The position numbers were made by a program, and so were the translations under genes. Of a stretch of 64,000 nt of DNA, positions 11,937 to 22,234 are shown piece after piece (position 1 is the stretch's first letter; every line of letters starts with the position of its first letter). Source of the DNA: Rehmannia glutinosa (taxonomy: Eukaryota; Streptophyta; Magnoliopsida; Lamiales; Orobanchaceae); assembly GCA_016081115.2 (NCBI GenBank), contig JABTTQ020001754.1, positions 62,001-126,000 of the forward strand, written 5' to 3'. The notes below the pieces were generated by a model. The model was not told the DNA's origin and searched no databases. It worked only from the letters and a program-made list of their open reading frames with translations.

Positions 11937-13357
11937 TGTAGGTCCCAAGGGGTGATTGAGTAAAGTCTAGAAGGGAGGTTGAATCGACTTTACCAACTTT
12001 ACGATTTAGTCTTTTTTAAAGTCATAGTTTTAATCTCAAGTCAGTTGGGTCCTTGGTAGACAACTTTGTATACTTGCACAGCAGGGTTAGCCACTCAACA
12101 GACTCGACTGAGCTGTTGATGGTATAACTCAGCTGATCCAGTTAACTCTTTAAATATTCAATAGACTTGTTTTAAGCTTAGTTATTATCAGTTGACTTAG
12201 CCAATTAAACAAATAACAGTATAAGTATGCAAAAATAAAAGTGTGCTGAATGTAAATGACACGAGCACTTTTATAGTGGTTCGAGGATGGGGTAATTCCT
12301 CTAATCCACTCTTCTCCAACCCCTGGAGGAATCCACTAATGTAACTGTGACTTTGTTACAAAATGGTGACAGTCCAATCTAGGCCTTGATCACACAGCTG
12401 GCTTTGCTTCAGGGACTTAGCTTCTTCACAAAATAGTTGTCTTGCTACTTCAGCTCATTCAAACTCTTGAATTTGTTCACAGAGCCCTCCAATGAGTCTA
12501 AAGCCTCTGGTTTGAACTGGAACCTTACTACACCTCCTTCGACCTTGGAGTGTAGACCCTTTGTTCTTTTCAACAAGTTTTTTCATGTTCAACTGTTTGA
12601 AGTTGTCTTTCCTTCACTGAGTGTGTTGGATTGATTTCCTTAAAATTTAGGCTTGAGGATATGAATAGAATGCTTGAGAGATATTTGCTCTTGCTTTGCA
12701 GGTTAGTGTCTATTTACTTGCTTGCATTCGTAACCTTCTCTCTGTGTATTCCTCGGCCTTTTATAGTGCTTGTTTGAAAAATATATCCATTGAAGAGGTA
12801 GATGTATTTTCAAACTACACTTGGAGGTTGTTAGCTTGTCTTGTCTTGCAGCTTTGATGTAGACTGATCCTTGAATTTAATGCTCTGACTTTCCTTAAAC
12901 TATGCAGGTTTTCGTGTACATATCATTGGCTCCTTGCTTTTTGCACTCTTTCAGCAAAATAACTTTAAGGTTGGCAGTCTGACACATGCCCATTTTCAGC
13001 AAACAATTGACTTTGTTTTGACAACGGATCTCTTCAGCTTTCTTTGATCCTTTCTGATGCATAACCCCTTTGACAGTCAACTCCACTTATCTTGGAGTGA
13101 CTCAACTATCATTCTGCTGACTGGGACAACTTTTTTATCACTTGACTGAGACTTGCCTTCACTTCACTCAGCTGCCACACAGCTGAATCTTCTTCTTGAT
13201 CTCCAGTCGAGTCCTACATTCTTTAACTTGGTTGCTTCTACTAAACTTATAGAACCCTATCTATTACAAGTTGATTTACTGAGAGAATTGGGGTACCAAC
13301 TTCCTAATCTAAGTTTTACATGGTATCATCAAAATCTATTACATAAATTTCCCAACA
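11937..13357 (-). repeat. 5' LTR of Sirevirus element A
   Basis: The minus strand begins TGTTGGGAAATTTATG at 13357 and ends GGGACCTACA at 11937, 1421 bp. The same sequence family is seen at 9433, 26973, 44725 and 60041. On the right it abuts Athila integrase sequence directly. Confidence 0.9.
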
Positions 13358-15375
13358 AAACTTTCCTTGTTTCATCCCCGAAATAATGTTTTAACCCTTG
13401 CCCATTTACCTGGAATGTATCCTCGTCTTTTCCACGTAATTCCACAACATCAAATGGGGATACTTGTTCAATTATAAATGGCCCGGACCATCGTGATTTA
13501 AGCTTACTTGGAAATAACTTTAGTCGAGAATTGAATAATAACACCTATTCACGGGGTAAGAATTCGCGTCGTAAAATCATTTGATCATGCCATTTTTTGT
13601 TTTTTTCTTTATACATTTTGGCATTTTCATATGATTCTTGACGGAATTCTTCCATTTCATTTAACCTAAGTAATCATTTTTCACCGGCTGCTTTTAAGTC
13701 AAAACTTAATTTTTTTATTGCCCAGTAGGCGCGATGTCAAGTTCAACCTGTAAGTGAAAAGCTTTACCAAACACCAATTGATATAGTGATATACCAATGG
13801 GTATTTTGTAAGACGTACGATAAGCCTATAATGCATCATCAAGTTTGTGCCCAATCTTTTCGATTATAGCTTACCGTTTTTCTCAAAATTTGCTTAACTT
13901 CATGATTAGAAATTTCAGCTTGGCTATTTGATTGAGGGTGATAACCAAGAGCAATTTTATGACGCATACCAAATTTAGCGAAAAAGTTGTTAAAAAATTT
14001 ATTACAAAAATGTGTACCTTCATCACTTACGATAGCTCGGGGACTGCCAAATCGGGTTAAAATATGCTTGTGTATAGGGATGGCAATGGGGTGGGTCAAA
14101 ACCCAGCTCCGCATTAAAGGACGGGTTCAAACCCGGTCAAACAGGTTCGGGGCGAGTCTTGGACCCATTTTAAGAAAACACGCCGGGTCCTGGGGCGGGT
14201 AACGGGTCCTTATGGACCCGCCCCGGATCCGCCCCGTATACAAAGCAAGTCAAATATATTAAATTATTTTTTATATTCTACTCTAACTGTCTTTGTACTC
14301 AGTCGTAAATTTTAAAAAAGTTTCTTAATTCTCTTTGCAAACTGAACTCGTCGTGTGCAATTAGTGCTACTAAGTTTTCAAATTTCCGCCATCACATCGC
14401 GACTGACTACGGCCCCCTCCAGTGCTCGCTCGTCCCGCCGCTCACGATTCCCTGACTCTGGTAAAATTCTTGCAATTTGAGATTAGATATAGTTGATGTA
14501 TGATGTCTGATGTCTGATTGTCTCTTTATTACTAAGACAATTATAAAAAATTTAAAATTATTTAGAATAATTAATTTGAGTTACACAATGAGAATGAAAT
14601 TTAAAAGTAGACATCGAGGCTTCAATCTTCATTGCCACGGTGAAATAATTCAAAACCACGCCATTGGTCAACATTAAATTTCGGAGGGTCTGCGGGTCCA
14701 ATACGGGCGGGCGGGGTGGGTCTCGGGTACACAATTTTCTTTGCGGGGCAGGTCCTGGGTTTGGCCAAACCCGTCCCAGCACCCGCCCCTGCCATCCCTA
14801 CTTGTGTAAATGTTTTAGCACTACCTTGGCATAGTTTGTTCGGGTAGCGATCGCCTCCACCCATTTGGAAACATAGTCAACCGCAAGAAAGATGTAGAGA
14901 TAGCCATATGAAGCCGTAAATGGTCCCATGAAATCAATGCCCCATACATCAAATAGTTCCACCTCCATCATATTTGTCAAAGGAAGCTCATGACGCCGTG
15001 ATATATTACCAACCCGCTAGTATCAATCACAAGTCTTGACAAAAGTATAACAATCTTTGAATAGAGTAGGCCAATAGAAACCATATTGTAACACTTTTGC
15101 AGTGGTACGAGTTGGTCCAATATGTCTCCCCTAAGAAGAAGAATGATAGTGTTGGAGAATTTCTCCAATTTCTTTTTTGGGGACACATTGACGTATGATG
15201 GAATTGGTGCATCTCTTGAACAACAATGGATCATCCCATAAATAGAACTGAACATCATGTAGGAATTTTCTCTTTTGATGTGATGTTAAGTCCGGGGGAA
15301 GAACTCCACCTGCAAGGTAATTAATAAAATAGGCGTACCATGGTATAATTGTTTCGGCAAGCATGGTTTGTTCAT
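13358..15375 (-). pseudogene. Athila G1 integrase (broken, with MITE insertion)
   Basis: The N-terminal zinc-binding part (15364-14980) is followed by the core: VELFDVWGIDFMGPF near 14950 carries the first Asp, and VSDEGTHFCNKFF near 14030 carries the second. GYHPQSNSQAEISNHEVK near 13920 supplies the Glu. The core is split by the 726 bp MITE. The C-terminal domain (13544-13358) ends where Sirevirus A starts. Integrase inserts the DNA copy into nuclear DNA. All three acidic residues are still readable, but the frame is broken several times and the insertion alone abolishes function. Confidence 0.82.
14075..14800. mobile_element. hAT-type MITE in the Athila integrase
   Basis: The ends are inverted: TAGGGATGGCAATGGGG at the left and GCCCCTGCCATCCCTA at the right. 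They are flanked by a perfect 8 bp duplication, CTTGTGTA at 14067-14074 and 14801-14808. Eight-base duplications and this terminus are characteristic of hAT elements. Both subterminal regions are rich in GGGT/ACCC runs, and the middle is AT-rich with no transposase. The open frames inside it are compositional. It would need a hAT transposase supplied in trans. Confidence 0.93.
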
Positions 15376-15406
15376 CTGGAAATGACTCTTGTATTGGGCT
15401 TTTAAT

Positions 15407-16902
15407 TTACCTCGTGTGGTTGCTCGAGGCGGGATAAATGATTGGCAACAACATTTTCACTACCCTTTTATCCTTAATTTCAATATCAAATTCTGGAAGG
15501 AGCAAAATCCATTGAATTAAGCATGGTTTTGCATCCTTTTTTGAAAAAATATATCGAATTACCGCATGATCCGTGTATACAATTGCCTTAGTACCCAACA
15601 AATAAGCTTGAAATTTGTCGAATGTAAAAACTACCGCAAACATTTCTTTTTCAGTGGTGGTGTAGATTTGTTGGGCACTGTCCATGGCCTGACTTGCATA
15701 ATAAATAGCTTTGAAAATTTTATCTCGCCTTTGACCAAGAATAACGCCCACTGCATAATCACTTGCGTCACACATGAGCTCAAATGGTTGAGTCCAATCT
15801 GGCACTACCATGATAAGAGCTGAAACTAGTGCCTTTTTTATTTGTTCAAATGCCTGCAAACATGATTCATCAAAGCAAAATGTAGAATCTTTTCCGAGAA
15901 GATTACAAAGAGGTTTAACAATTTTCGAAAAATCTTTTATAAATCTTCTGTAAAATACTACATGTCCTAAAAAACTTCTAATTCCTTTAACATTTGAAGG
16001 TGGTGGTAGCTTTTTAATAGCTACAATCTTTGCTAGGTCCATTTCCAAACCTGCGGAAGAAACACGATGACCAATATAATTCCTTCTTTAACCATAAAAT
16101 GACCAATATAAGAACGGATTTGTTTCTTCACATTGTTGTAAAATTAGGGATAAATTATATAAACAATGGTCAAAAGAAGCGCCAAAAATAGAAAAATCAT
16201 CCATAAAGATTTCCATTATTTCTTCTACCATTCCCATGAAAAAGCGCCATCATACACCTTTGAAAAGTAGCAGGTGTGTTACATAGCCCAAACGTTATTC
16301 TGTGAAATGCAAAAGTACCATATGGACATGTAAAAATTGTTTTTTCTTGTTCTTCAAGGGCAATGGTGATTTGATTGTACCCTGAATAATCGTCAAGAAT
16401 ATAGTAATACTCGTAACCAGCTAACCTATCCAACATTTGATCACTAAAGGGAAGGGAAAAGTGATCTTTGCGAGTAGCCTTGTTCAATTTTCTATAATCA
16501 ATACATACTCGCCAACCTGTGATAGTTCATGTTGAGATTAATTCATTATTAACATTTTTCACTATTGCCATACCTCCTTTTTTCGGAACAACCTGTACCA
16601 GACTTACCCATGAGCTGTCATAAATGGCATAGGTGATGCTTGCTTTGAGCCATTTGAGAACCTCGACTCTTACTACCTCTTTTATGAATGGGTTAAGTCA
16701 TCTTTTGATTTTCAATGGATGGTTTATATGAGTCTTCCATTAAAATTTTGTGCATTACAATGGAAGGACTTATGCCTTTCAAATGAGAGATATACCATTC
16801 CAAAACCGACTTATGTTCACGAAGAACACGCAATAATTGTTTCAATTCAGAATGAGACAAAGAAGCAGAAATAGTTACCAGGTAAGTTTTATTCTCTCCC
16901 AA
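15407..16902 (-). pseudogene. Athila G1 reverse transcriptase and RNase H (broken)
   Basis: The RT N-terminal part (16902-16693) is followed by VCIDYRKLNKATRKDHF and a YSGYNQI block, then TFAFHRITFGLCNTPATFQRCM at 16487-16197. An FMDDF catalytic box lies near 16195, and a 213-residue open stretch (16048-15407) carries the RT connection and RNase H: CDASDYAVG, YYASQAMD, TEKEMFAVVF and VYTDHAVIRY. These convert element RNA into double-stranded DNA. Several frameshifts interrupt the region between 16050 and 16700. Confidence 0.88.
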
Positions 16903-17337
16903 AATTGCATATTGAAGAAGTTCCGGAAGTTCATTTGATTCTAAAGTTCCTTTCGGAACATTTCAATATTTTCTTTTTCCAATTCTTCTTTTGGTTTTTC
17001 TTTTTAAACTTGTTTGGCATCAAGGAAAAGAATATAGTCAAGTAAAAATCCATATCACTAAATTAATTCATAATTGCATCTCATTATTGACTGAGTTAAA
17101 CAAAATTCCAACAGATCACTTGAATTTTGTTTAAATAACATCCGTTTGAGAACATTGTTTTATGATATCAATAAAATAACATGTTTGAGGTTCTTCTTGA
17201 AATTTCATTGATTTATAAATATTAAACAAAACCTCATCATTATTTACCTGTAATGTTAACTCGCCTCATTGCACATCAATTAAAGCTCGCCCAGTTGCTA
17301 GAAAATGTCTCCCAAGAATTAAGGAAATTTCTTGGTC

Positions 17338-17740
17338 TTATTCCATGTCCAACACCACAAAATTCGCCGTAAATATGAGTTTATCTACCTTTATCAAAAC
17401 AGCCTCAATCACTCCTCTTGGGTAAGTGAGTGATTTGTCAGCGAATTGCAAGGTAGTGGTAGATGGCTTCACTTCTCCAAGACCAAGTTTCCTGAAAACA
17501 GACAAAGCCATAAGATTAATGCTAGCACCCAAATCACAAAGAGCTTTATTAAAGAAAGAATCACCAACAGTGCAAGGGATAGTGAAACTCTCCGGATCTT
17601 TTAATTTTTGTGGTAATTTTCTTTGTAAAATGGCACTACATTCCTCTGTGAGTTTGACTGTTTCATATGCTTCCAATTTTCTTTTTCTAGACATCACATC
17701 CTTCATGAATTTTGTATAATTTGGCACTTGTTCATAGGGA
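17338..17740 (-). pseudogene. Athila G1 aspartic protease region
   Basis: A 129-residue open stretch reads PNYTKFMKDV, then LCDLGASINLM and a C-terminal LIFTANFVVLDME. Athila proteases have an LCDLG(S/A)SINLMP motif, with the active Asp in CDLG, and this matches. The upstream EQ-P linker to gag is interrupted by the insertion at 17735-18250. The protease would cut the gag-pol polyprotein. Confidence 0.82.
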
Positions 17741-17969
17741 TCGCAAAATCCCCACGGGGAACCATCCCCATTGGTACCCGAAGAAATTGGGACGGGAATC
17801 TCCGATTAATTCGGGGATGGGAGCGGGATGGGGATTCCCGCTTTTAAACTGTAGGAGATGGGACGGGTATGGTATTTATATCCCCATCCCATCCACGCCC
17901 CCGTCCCCCATCCCCACCCCGATTAGATGAAATGGGGACTCCCGTCCCCGTCCCCGTCCCCGTTCACCG

Positions 17970-18008
<39 letters not shown>

Positions 18009-18250
18009 ATTAATATTAATTATGTTTATATTTTTTTTATTTTTTTAAATTGTAAAATTAAACCCTAAAAATTTCGTGTTTTATATTGTAATGATTTTTA
18101 ATTTTTAAAATTACAAGACTTTGTATTTTGAAAATTGTTGTATTTAAGTCAATCTGTTAAAGTATTTTATATTGTGGAGTTATTATAAAGATTAGTTAGT
18201 GATGCATGATATTTTATTATTAATTATTTTATGTAAAAAAATATTTTTTT
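17735..18250. mobile_element. GC-rich-ended insertion in the Athila gag-pol linker, probably hAT-related
   Basis: Athila coding sequence stops near 17740 and resumes near 18250 with only a few codons missing, so about 500 bp is inserted. The left end reads TAGGGATCGCAAAATCCCC, similar in style to the hAT MITE nearby, and is followed by G-run/C-run rich sequence with several CCCCGT units. The right half is AT-rich. I could not find a matching right terminus or an 8 bp duplication, so the end may be deleted and the class is uncertain. Confidence 0.5.
17972..18005. repeat. (TA)n microsatellite
   Basis: About 17 uninterrupted TA units lie at the GC-rich/AT-rich switch inside the insertion. Confidence 0.95.
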
Positions 18251-19789
18251 CTTGAAGATCTCCAAAAATTTGAAAAATTGAGAATCCAGCTTTTTCTTCT
18301 GAAATCTCTATGGAAAAGGAAGAGAATTTGGTAATTTAAGATCAGAACTAGAAATTGGTGTTACCTTAGGTTTTTCAATTTCTGATTGTTTGTCAATGTT
18401 CTCTTCTTTGTGGAGTATTTCAGAATTTGCTTGTGTCTCATTGGTGGCATGAGTTGGCATTTCCAGACCATCATATTACGTCCCACTTCTCAATTTTATG
18501 GTTTTGCAATTCTCACGTTGATTTACCTCGGTGTTACTTGGAATTTTTTTTTTCTTTTGTTGGGAGTTAATAGCCATACTAATTGCCCTATTTGTGTTTC
18601 CAAGGATTTGAGAGGAGTTTCAATTGTTGTTACCTTTAAATCTAAACCATCCACGTGAGCATCACTTCTGTTCAACCTGGGTTGGGTTTCCCCAATAAAT
18701 GTTCCAAGTAATCCTTCCAATGAGGGCTTTTTCTCCCCAACCTGTGTACTTGTGCTTGCTTAATTTTGTAATCCCGGAGGTGGTTGTAACATATTTCTAT
18801 TATTGCTATAAGAAATAATTTCATGATTTTGAAGACCAGGATGATAATGAGTTGGCAATTGATCACCTCGATTGTTAAAATTTCTCTTGTTTAAGTAATT
18901 TGCTTGCTCATTGGCATCTTGTGTTACACCTTCAAGATTGGCCACCGGAGCATTATCTTTCGGTAGTGGTTTTCCATTGGAATTTATCACAGCCAACTGA
19001 TTTGTGAGGGCTGAGGTTTGGGCAGACAAGGTTGACATGTAATCTAGCTCGAACACCCCGACAATGTTTCTCAACGTAGAACTTTCAGAAGGCCATTGAT
19101 AGCTATTTGTAGCCATCTCTTCAAGTAAAGCAATATCTTCAGTTGGGGTTTCGCTTATTAAGGAACCGCCTGCAGTAGCATCGATGATTGTACGTGTTTG
19201 CCCATTCATTCCTTTGTAAAAATATTGAACATGTTGCCGATTAGCATACCCATGTTGTGGGCATCTTCAAAGTATATATTTGAATCGTTCCCATGCCTCA
19301 TGCAAAGGTTCAAAGTCTATTTGTTGAAATTGTGCTATTTCACTTCTTAATTGGAGTACCTTACTTGGTGGGAAAATTTTGCCATGAATTTTTGAGTAAG
19401 ATCATTCCAATTTGTAATGCTTCCTGGGGAAAATGATTATAACAACTGTCTTGCATTGTCCTGGAGTAAAAATGGAAATAGCCTCAATTGGATCCAAATT
19501 AATTTGTTGAACCATGCTTATGAGGGCCGGTTTTAACTCAAAACAATTATTTTTATTGATAGGTTGGTGTAAAATACCCGAAATATTTTGATTGGTATTG
19601 GATTGGAAATAGTCCCAAATAGCTCATTCTTGTCCATTTTGTATTGGTGGAGCATTGTTGTTATTTTCACCATTGTGTTCTTCCATTGTGGGTGCCTCAA
19701 TTCATTGGTGAGCTCGGAGCTCTCTTATTGTCCTTTCAATTTCTGGATCAAAAGGGATTAAGTTAGTACTTTCAGATCATCGCATGGAA
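18251..19789 (-). pseudogene. Athila G1 gag (broken)
   Basis: The reading begins around 19770 with FDPEIERTIRELRAH, the usual Athila gag opening. The longest open part (19209-18760) reads NGQTRTIIDATAGGSL, LLEEMATNSYQWPSE, LSAQTSALTNQLA and HPGLQNHE. It is followed by an RKKF region, ENCKTIKLRSGT, and near 18290 LPFP-stop-RFQKKKLDSQF leading to the protease linker. Gag assembles the particle. There are stops at several places, and the 3' end is split from the protease by the insertion. Confidence 0.85.
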
Positions 19790-19902
19790 TGAACTACGGT
19801 AAAAATAACTAAAAATTGAAAAAATAATACAAAAAATTAAAAAGATTTAGATCAAAATTAAGACTACGTGGTAACGATTATTAGCGAGAATAAAACTAAA
19901 TC

Positions 19903-19922
19903 ATTCTCCAACAAAAGCGCAA
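19903..19922 (-). other. Degenerate primer binding site of Athila G1
   Basis: The minus strand reads TTGCGCTTTTGTTGGAGAAT, close to the tRNA-Asp type site TGGCGCCGTTGCCGGGGA used by Athila elements. It lies 6 bases inside the LTR end at 19929. Differences are mostly C to T or G to A. Confidence 0.6.
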
Positions 19923-19928
19923 GAAACT

Positions 19929-20449
19929 TGTTCGAGAAAATATCACCGCAAATGTACGGTGTCAAGTTTTAATATAGTGATAAAATCTGGGTTGTCATAT
20001 CCACAGGGAATGATAATTAAATAAGCACTATGTATTGTAATTAAAATAGCTTAATTTTATCTATAAAATCGAATAATGGGTTTTGTTGTTTTTACAAAAT
20101 ACTAATAAAAATACAATTAAATACAAAGTTTGAGCAATTTGTTGGCTTGAACAATTTATCAAATATGCAATAATAATAAAATTCTAGATAAATGATTCAC
20201 TTAATCTTATTTTATATTTTTCAACTTAACCTATCAATTATTCATTAGTGATTTATAAATCAAGAATTCCACAAAATAATCAATTCTATCTCTCGATTAG
20301 CAAATGATTTAAAGATCTAAATCTAGATTTCAACTAGAACAACACCGATATTTTACACCAGATTTGTCCAAAATTAAAATTTTAGTGTCACAAATTTATT
20401 TGTAATAATTATAGGAGATCAAGAATGTTAATAAGAAATATTAAAAAAG
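19929..20449 (-). repeat. Partial 5' LTR of Athila G1
   Basis: On the plus strand it begins TGTTCGAGAAAATATC and shares GTACGGTGTCAAGTTTTA with the complete related LTR at 20837. It loses resemblance near 20449, where Helitron-like sequence begins, so the outer part of the LTR is missing. Confidence 0.6.
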
Positions 20450-20775
20450 AATTCAAAACTAGAAGAGTATCATACAAATAGTTCAATTAGATTCGGAAAA
20501 ACTTCTTTAAACCACATTATTTGTTCTATTTCTAAATGTGCCGTCTTTGTCACAACAAATAATTTTTAGACCATTTCTACTTTTAACTCTCGATATGGCC
20601 ACATAAAGTTGATCGCGAGATTGTGAGAAAATCCTTTATACTTGAGATTATAATTTATTTTTTAGAGTTGAGATTGTGAGAAATTCCTTTATTTTGATAT
20701 TTATATTTTATCTTTAAGAGTTGATATTTGAATCATGTAGTAGCAAAAAAAATCAGGAACTAAAAGATGCATATA
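20450..20775 (-). pseudogene. Helitron (Pif1-like) helicase C-terminus remnant
   Basis: The minus strand from about 20632 to 20534 translates as IFSQSRDQLYVAISRVKSRN and then GLKIICCDKDG. QLYVAISRV...GLKI is helicase motif VI of plant Helitron Rep-Hel proteins. The following TNNVV-stop matches the family's common NVVYKEV end, with Tyr changed to a stop. A CTAG followed by T near 20452 (minus strand) could be the 3' terminus, but I see no clear hairpin. To the right, a 53-base period repeat (20617 and 20670, both starting GAGATTGTGAGAAA) separates it from the LINE. The remainder of the helicase and the Rep domain are absent. Confidence 0.7.
20762..20775 (+). repeat. Left target-site duplication of the LINE
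   Basis: AAAAGATGCATATA here matches 47886-47899 exactly. The right copy directly follows the LINE tail. Confidence 0.75.
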
Positions 20776-20836
20776 CACATATACTTTGTGAGAAAAGAGA
20801 CGAAAATATGCTCTCCTCTCTCTCCTCACGTACGCC

Positions 20837-22178
20837 TGATCGAGAAATTCTTACTGCAAGTGTATGGTGTCAAGTTTTAGTATAGTTTTGAAAGTGAGGT
20901 TATCGTCTCTACATAGATTGTTATCGAATTTTATACTAAGTACTGTAAGTAAAATAGCTTAATTCTATCTAGAAATCGAAAAGAGATGAGTGTTTATTAA
21001 ACTAAAAGTAAAACTGAAATTAAACTAACAATTGGTTCAGACAAATAATCAAACACTTAAGATATGGATTCTAGAGGGTTGATTTCACCTAGTTATCCCC
21101 TATGTTCTCAATCCATTTCATTAATCACAAGTTATTAATCTATAAGCCAATATTCCTACCGTTTATCACTTCCTCTCTTGAGTGCCAACTGATTCTAGGT
21201 TCCAATTCTGATTTCGATATCTTTATAAAAATCATAAATTAAACCCTAATATGCTCGATGAATATTCTATCACAGGCTTCAAAAGATTCATAAACCTCTC
21301 GGTTCTATGAAACCCTAGGTTGTGCTATCCTATGGCCAGGCGTTCAATTACCTCTCTCGGGTGTCAAATCAAACACGCCAAACAATCTAAACTATTGATC
21401 AGATAATTCAGATGCAATCAAATCAAATAGCACAAATAGATTAACTAACATGCGAATTTCATAAAGTGGAAATCAAAACATAGGTTCAAACGTAAGTTAC
21501 ATCAATCCCCTAGAAAGATGGGTTTAGCTCATGTTGGATGTACAAAAACTCATAAAGAAATAATTATACATCTCAAGAATTGACAAAGAAAAGCAAAGAA
21601 GGAATTAAAAAGAGAAGAGAAGGAATTCTCTCTGTGTCCAGATGAGAAGTGCCTCCAATTATCGTCCCAAACCCTAGCTCTATGTTTCTTGCCTTGCGTT
21701 GTGCTCAAAAGAATGTCCGCCCTCTTTTACGTATGTCCCTTTGTTGTATTTATAGGTCAAACCCGTCAAAAAGCCCAAGAAAATAACATAATAGTCTCCT
21801 CGCCCGGTCGCGCGTTGTAGCCCTCCTATCGCGCGATGCAGCACGCACTGAGTATGTCCCCTGCGTCCGCTAGCATCATGCCGCAGTCACGCTCGGGATG
21901 AGTTGCAGTACTTGCATCGAATTTCCCCACTATACTGTTTTGGTGTTGCGGCGCTTGACCTTTGAACATATTTCTCCGCTTTTCAACTTCTAAAATGCGA
22001 TTTTCACCTTCCAAGCACGTTTTTCATCGTTTTTAACCAATTTCGGCTACCAAGATCAGTCTCGATTCTCAAACGACAACTAATGACCTGAACTTGACTC
22101 AAACGATACTAAAATACCGAAAACAACGCAAAATCCTAGTCTAGAATACCAATACATTGGAATAAAACCCACTTAACA
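20837..22178 (-). mobile_element. Athila-type solo LTR in the LINE 5' UTR
   Basis: It is 1342 bp, TGATCGAGAAATTC at the left and CCCACTTAACA at the right, flanked by perfect 5 bp duplications ACGCC (20832-20836 and 22179-22183). Its start is homologous to the LTR of G1 (19929), and its right two-thirds to the fragment at 48555-49769. No internal sequence is present, so it is a solo LTR. A CGCGCGA-rich stretch lies near 21805-21840. Open frames in it are not meaningful. Confidence 0.9.
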
Positions 22179-22234
22179 ACGCCGGCGAACTCTTAATTTT
22201 CCGATCAATCTCCATCAAGTTTTCCATCATTGAG

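Larger units (their letters stand above)
4399..13357 (-). mobile_element. Sirevirus-type Ty1/copia element A (3' part truncated)
   Basis: On the minus strand the order is 5' LTR (11937-13357), short leader, gag, protease, GAG-pre-integrase, integrase, RT and RNase H ending at 4909, then a 3' non-coding stretch to 4399. The gag coiled-coil region, the zinc knuckle, the pol motifs and the LTR closely match elements B and E in this window. Sireviruses are copia elements with a long gag and often an extra ORF after pol. In A the sequence ends 110 bp or less after the promoter-like stretch for that extra ORF, where element Z begins, so the rest of A, including its 3' LTR, is lost or lies left of the window. 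A is inserted in the integrase C-terminus of Athila element G1. The flank at 13358-13362 is aaact. The other flank is not visible. Confidence 0.85.
13358..20449 (-). mobile_element. Athila-type Ty3/gypsy element G1 (5' part)
   Basis: On the minus strand the order is partial 5' LTR (19929-about 20449), a primer site (19903-19922), gag, protease, RT, RNase H and integrase. The gag reads NGQTRTIIDATAGG and HPGLQNHE, the protease LCDLGASINLM, and the integrase C-terminus VELRG followed by FQVNGQGLKHY, all typical of the Athila lineage by family knowledge. The element is interrupted by a hAT MITE (14075-14800) and a second insertion (17735-18250), and ends at the junction with Sirevirus A. Its env-like region and 3' LTR are not seen in the window. 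Stops and frameshifts are frequent. Confidence 0.85.

Noticed and set aside
14622..14864. Gly/Ala/Pro-rich open frames
   Set aside because: They lie in the GC-rich end of the hAT MITE and are compositional.
17712..17930. Trp/Pro-rich open frame
   Set aside because: It is made of CCCCAT/CCCCGT runs of the insertion at 17735.
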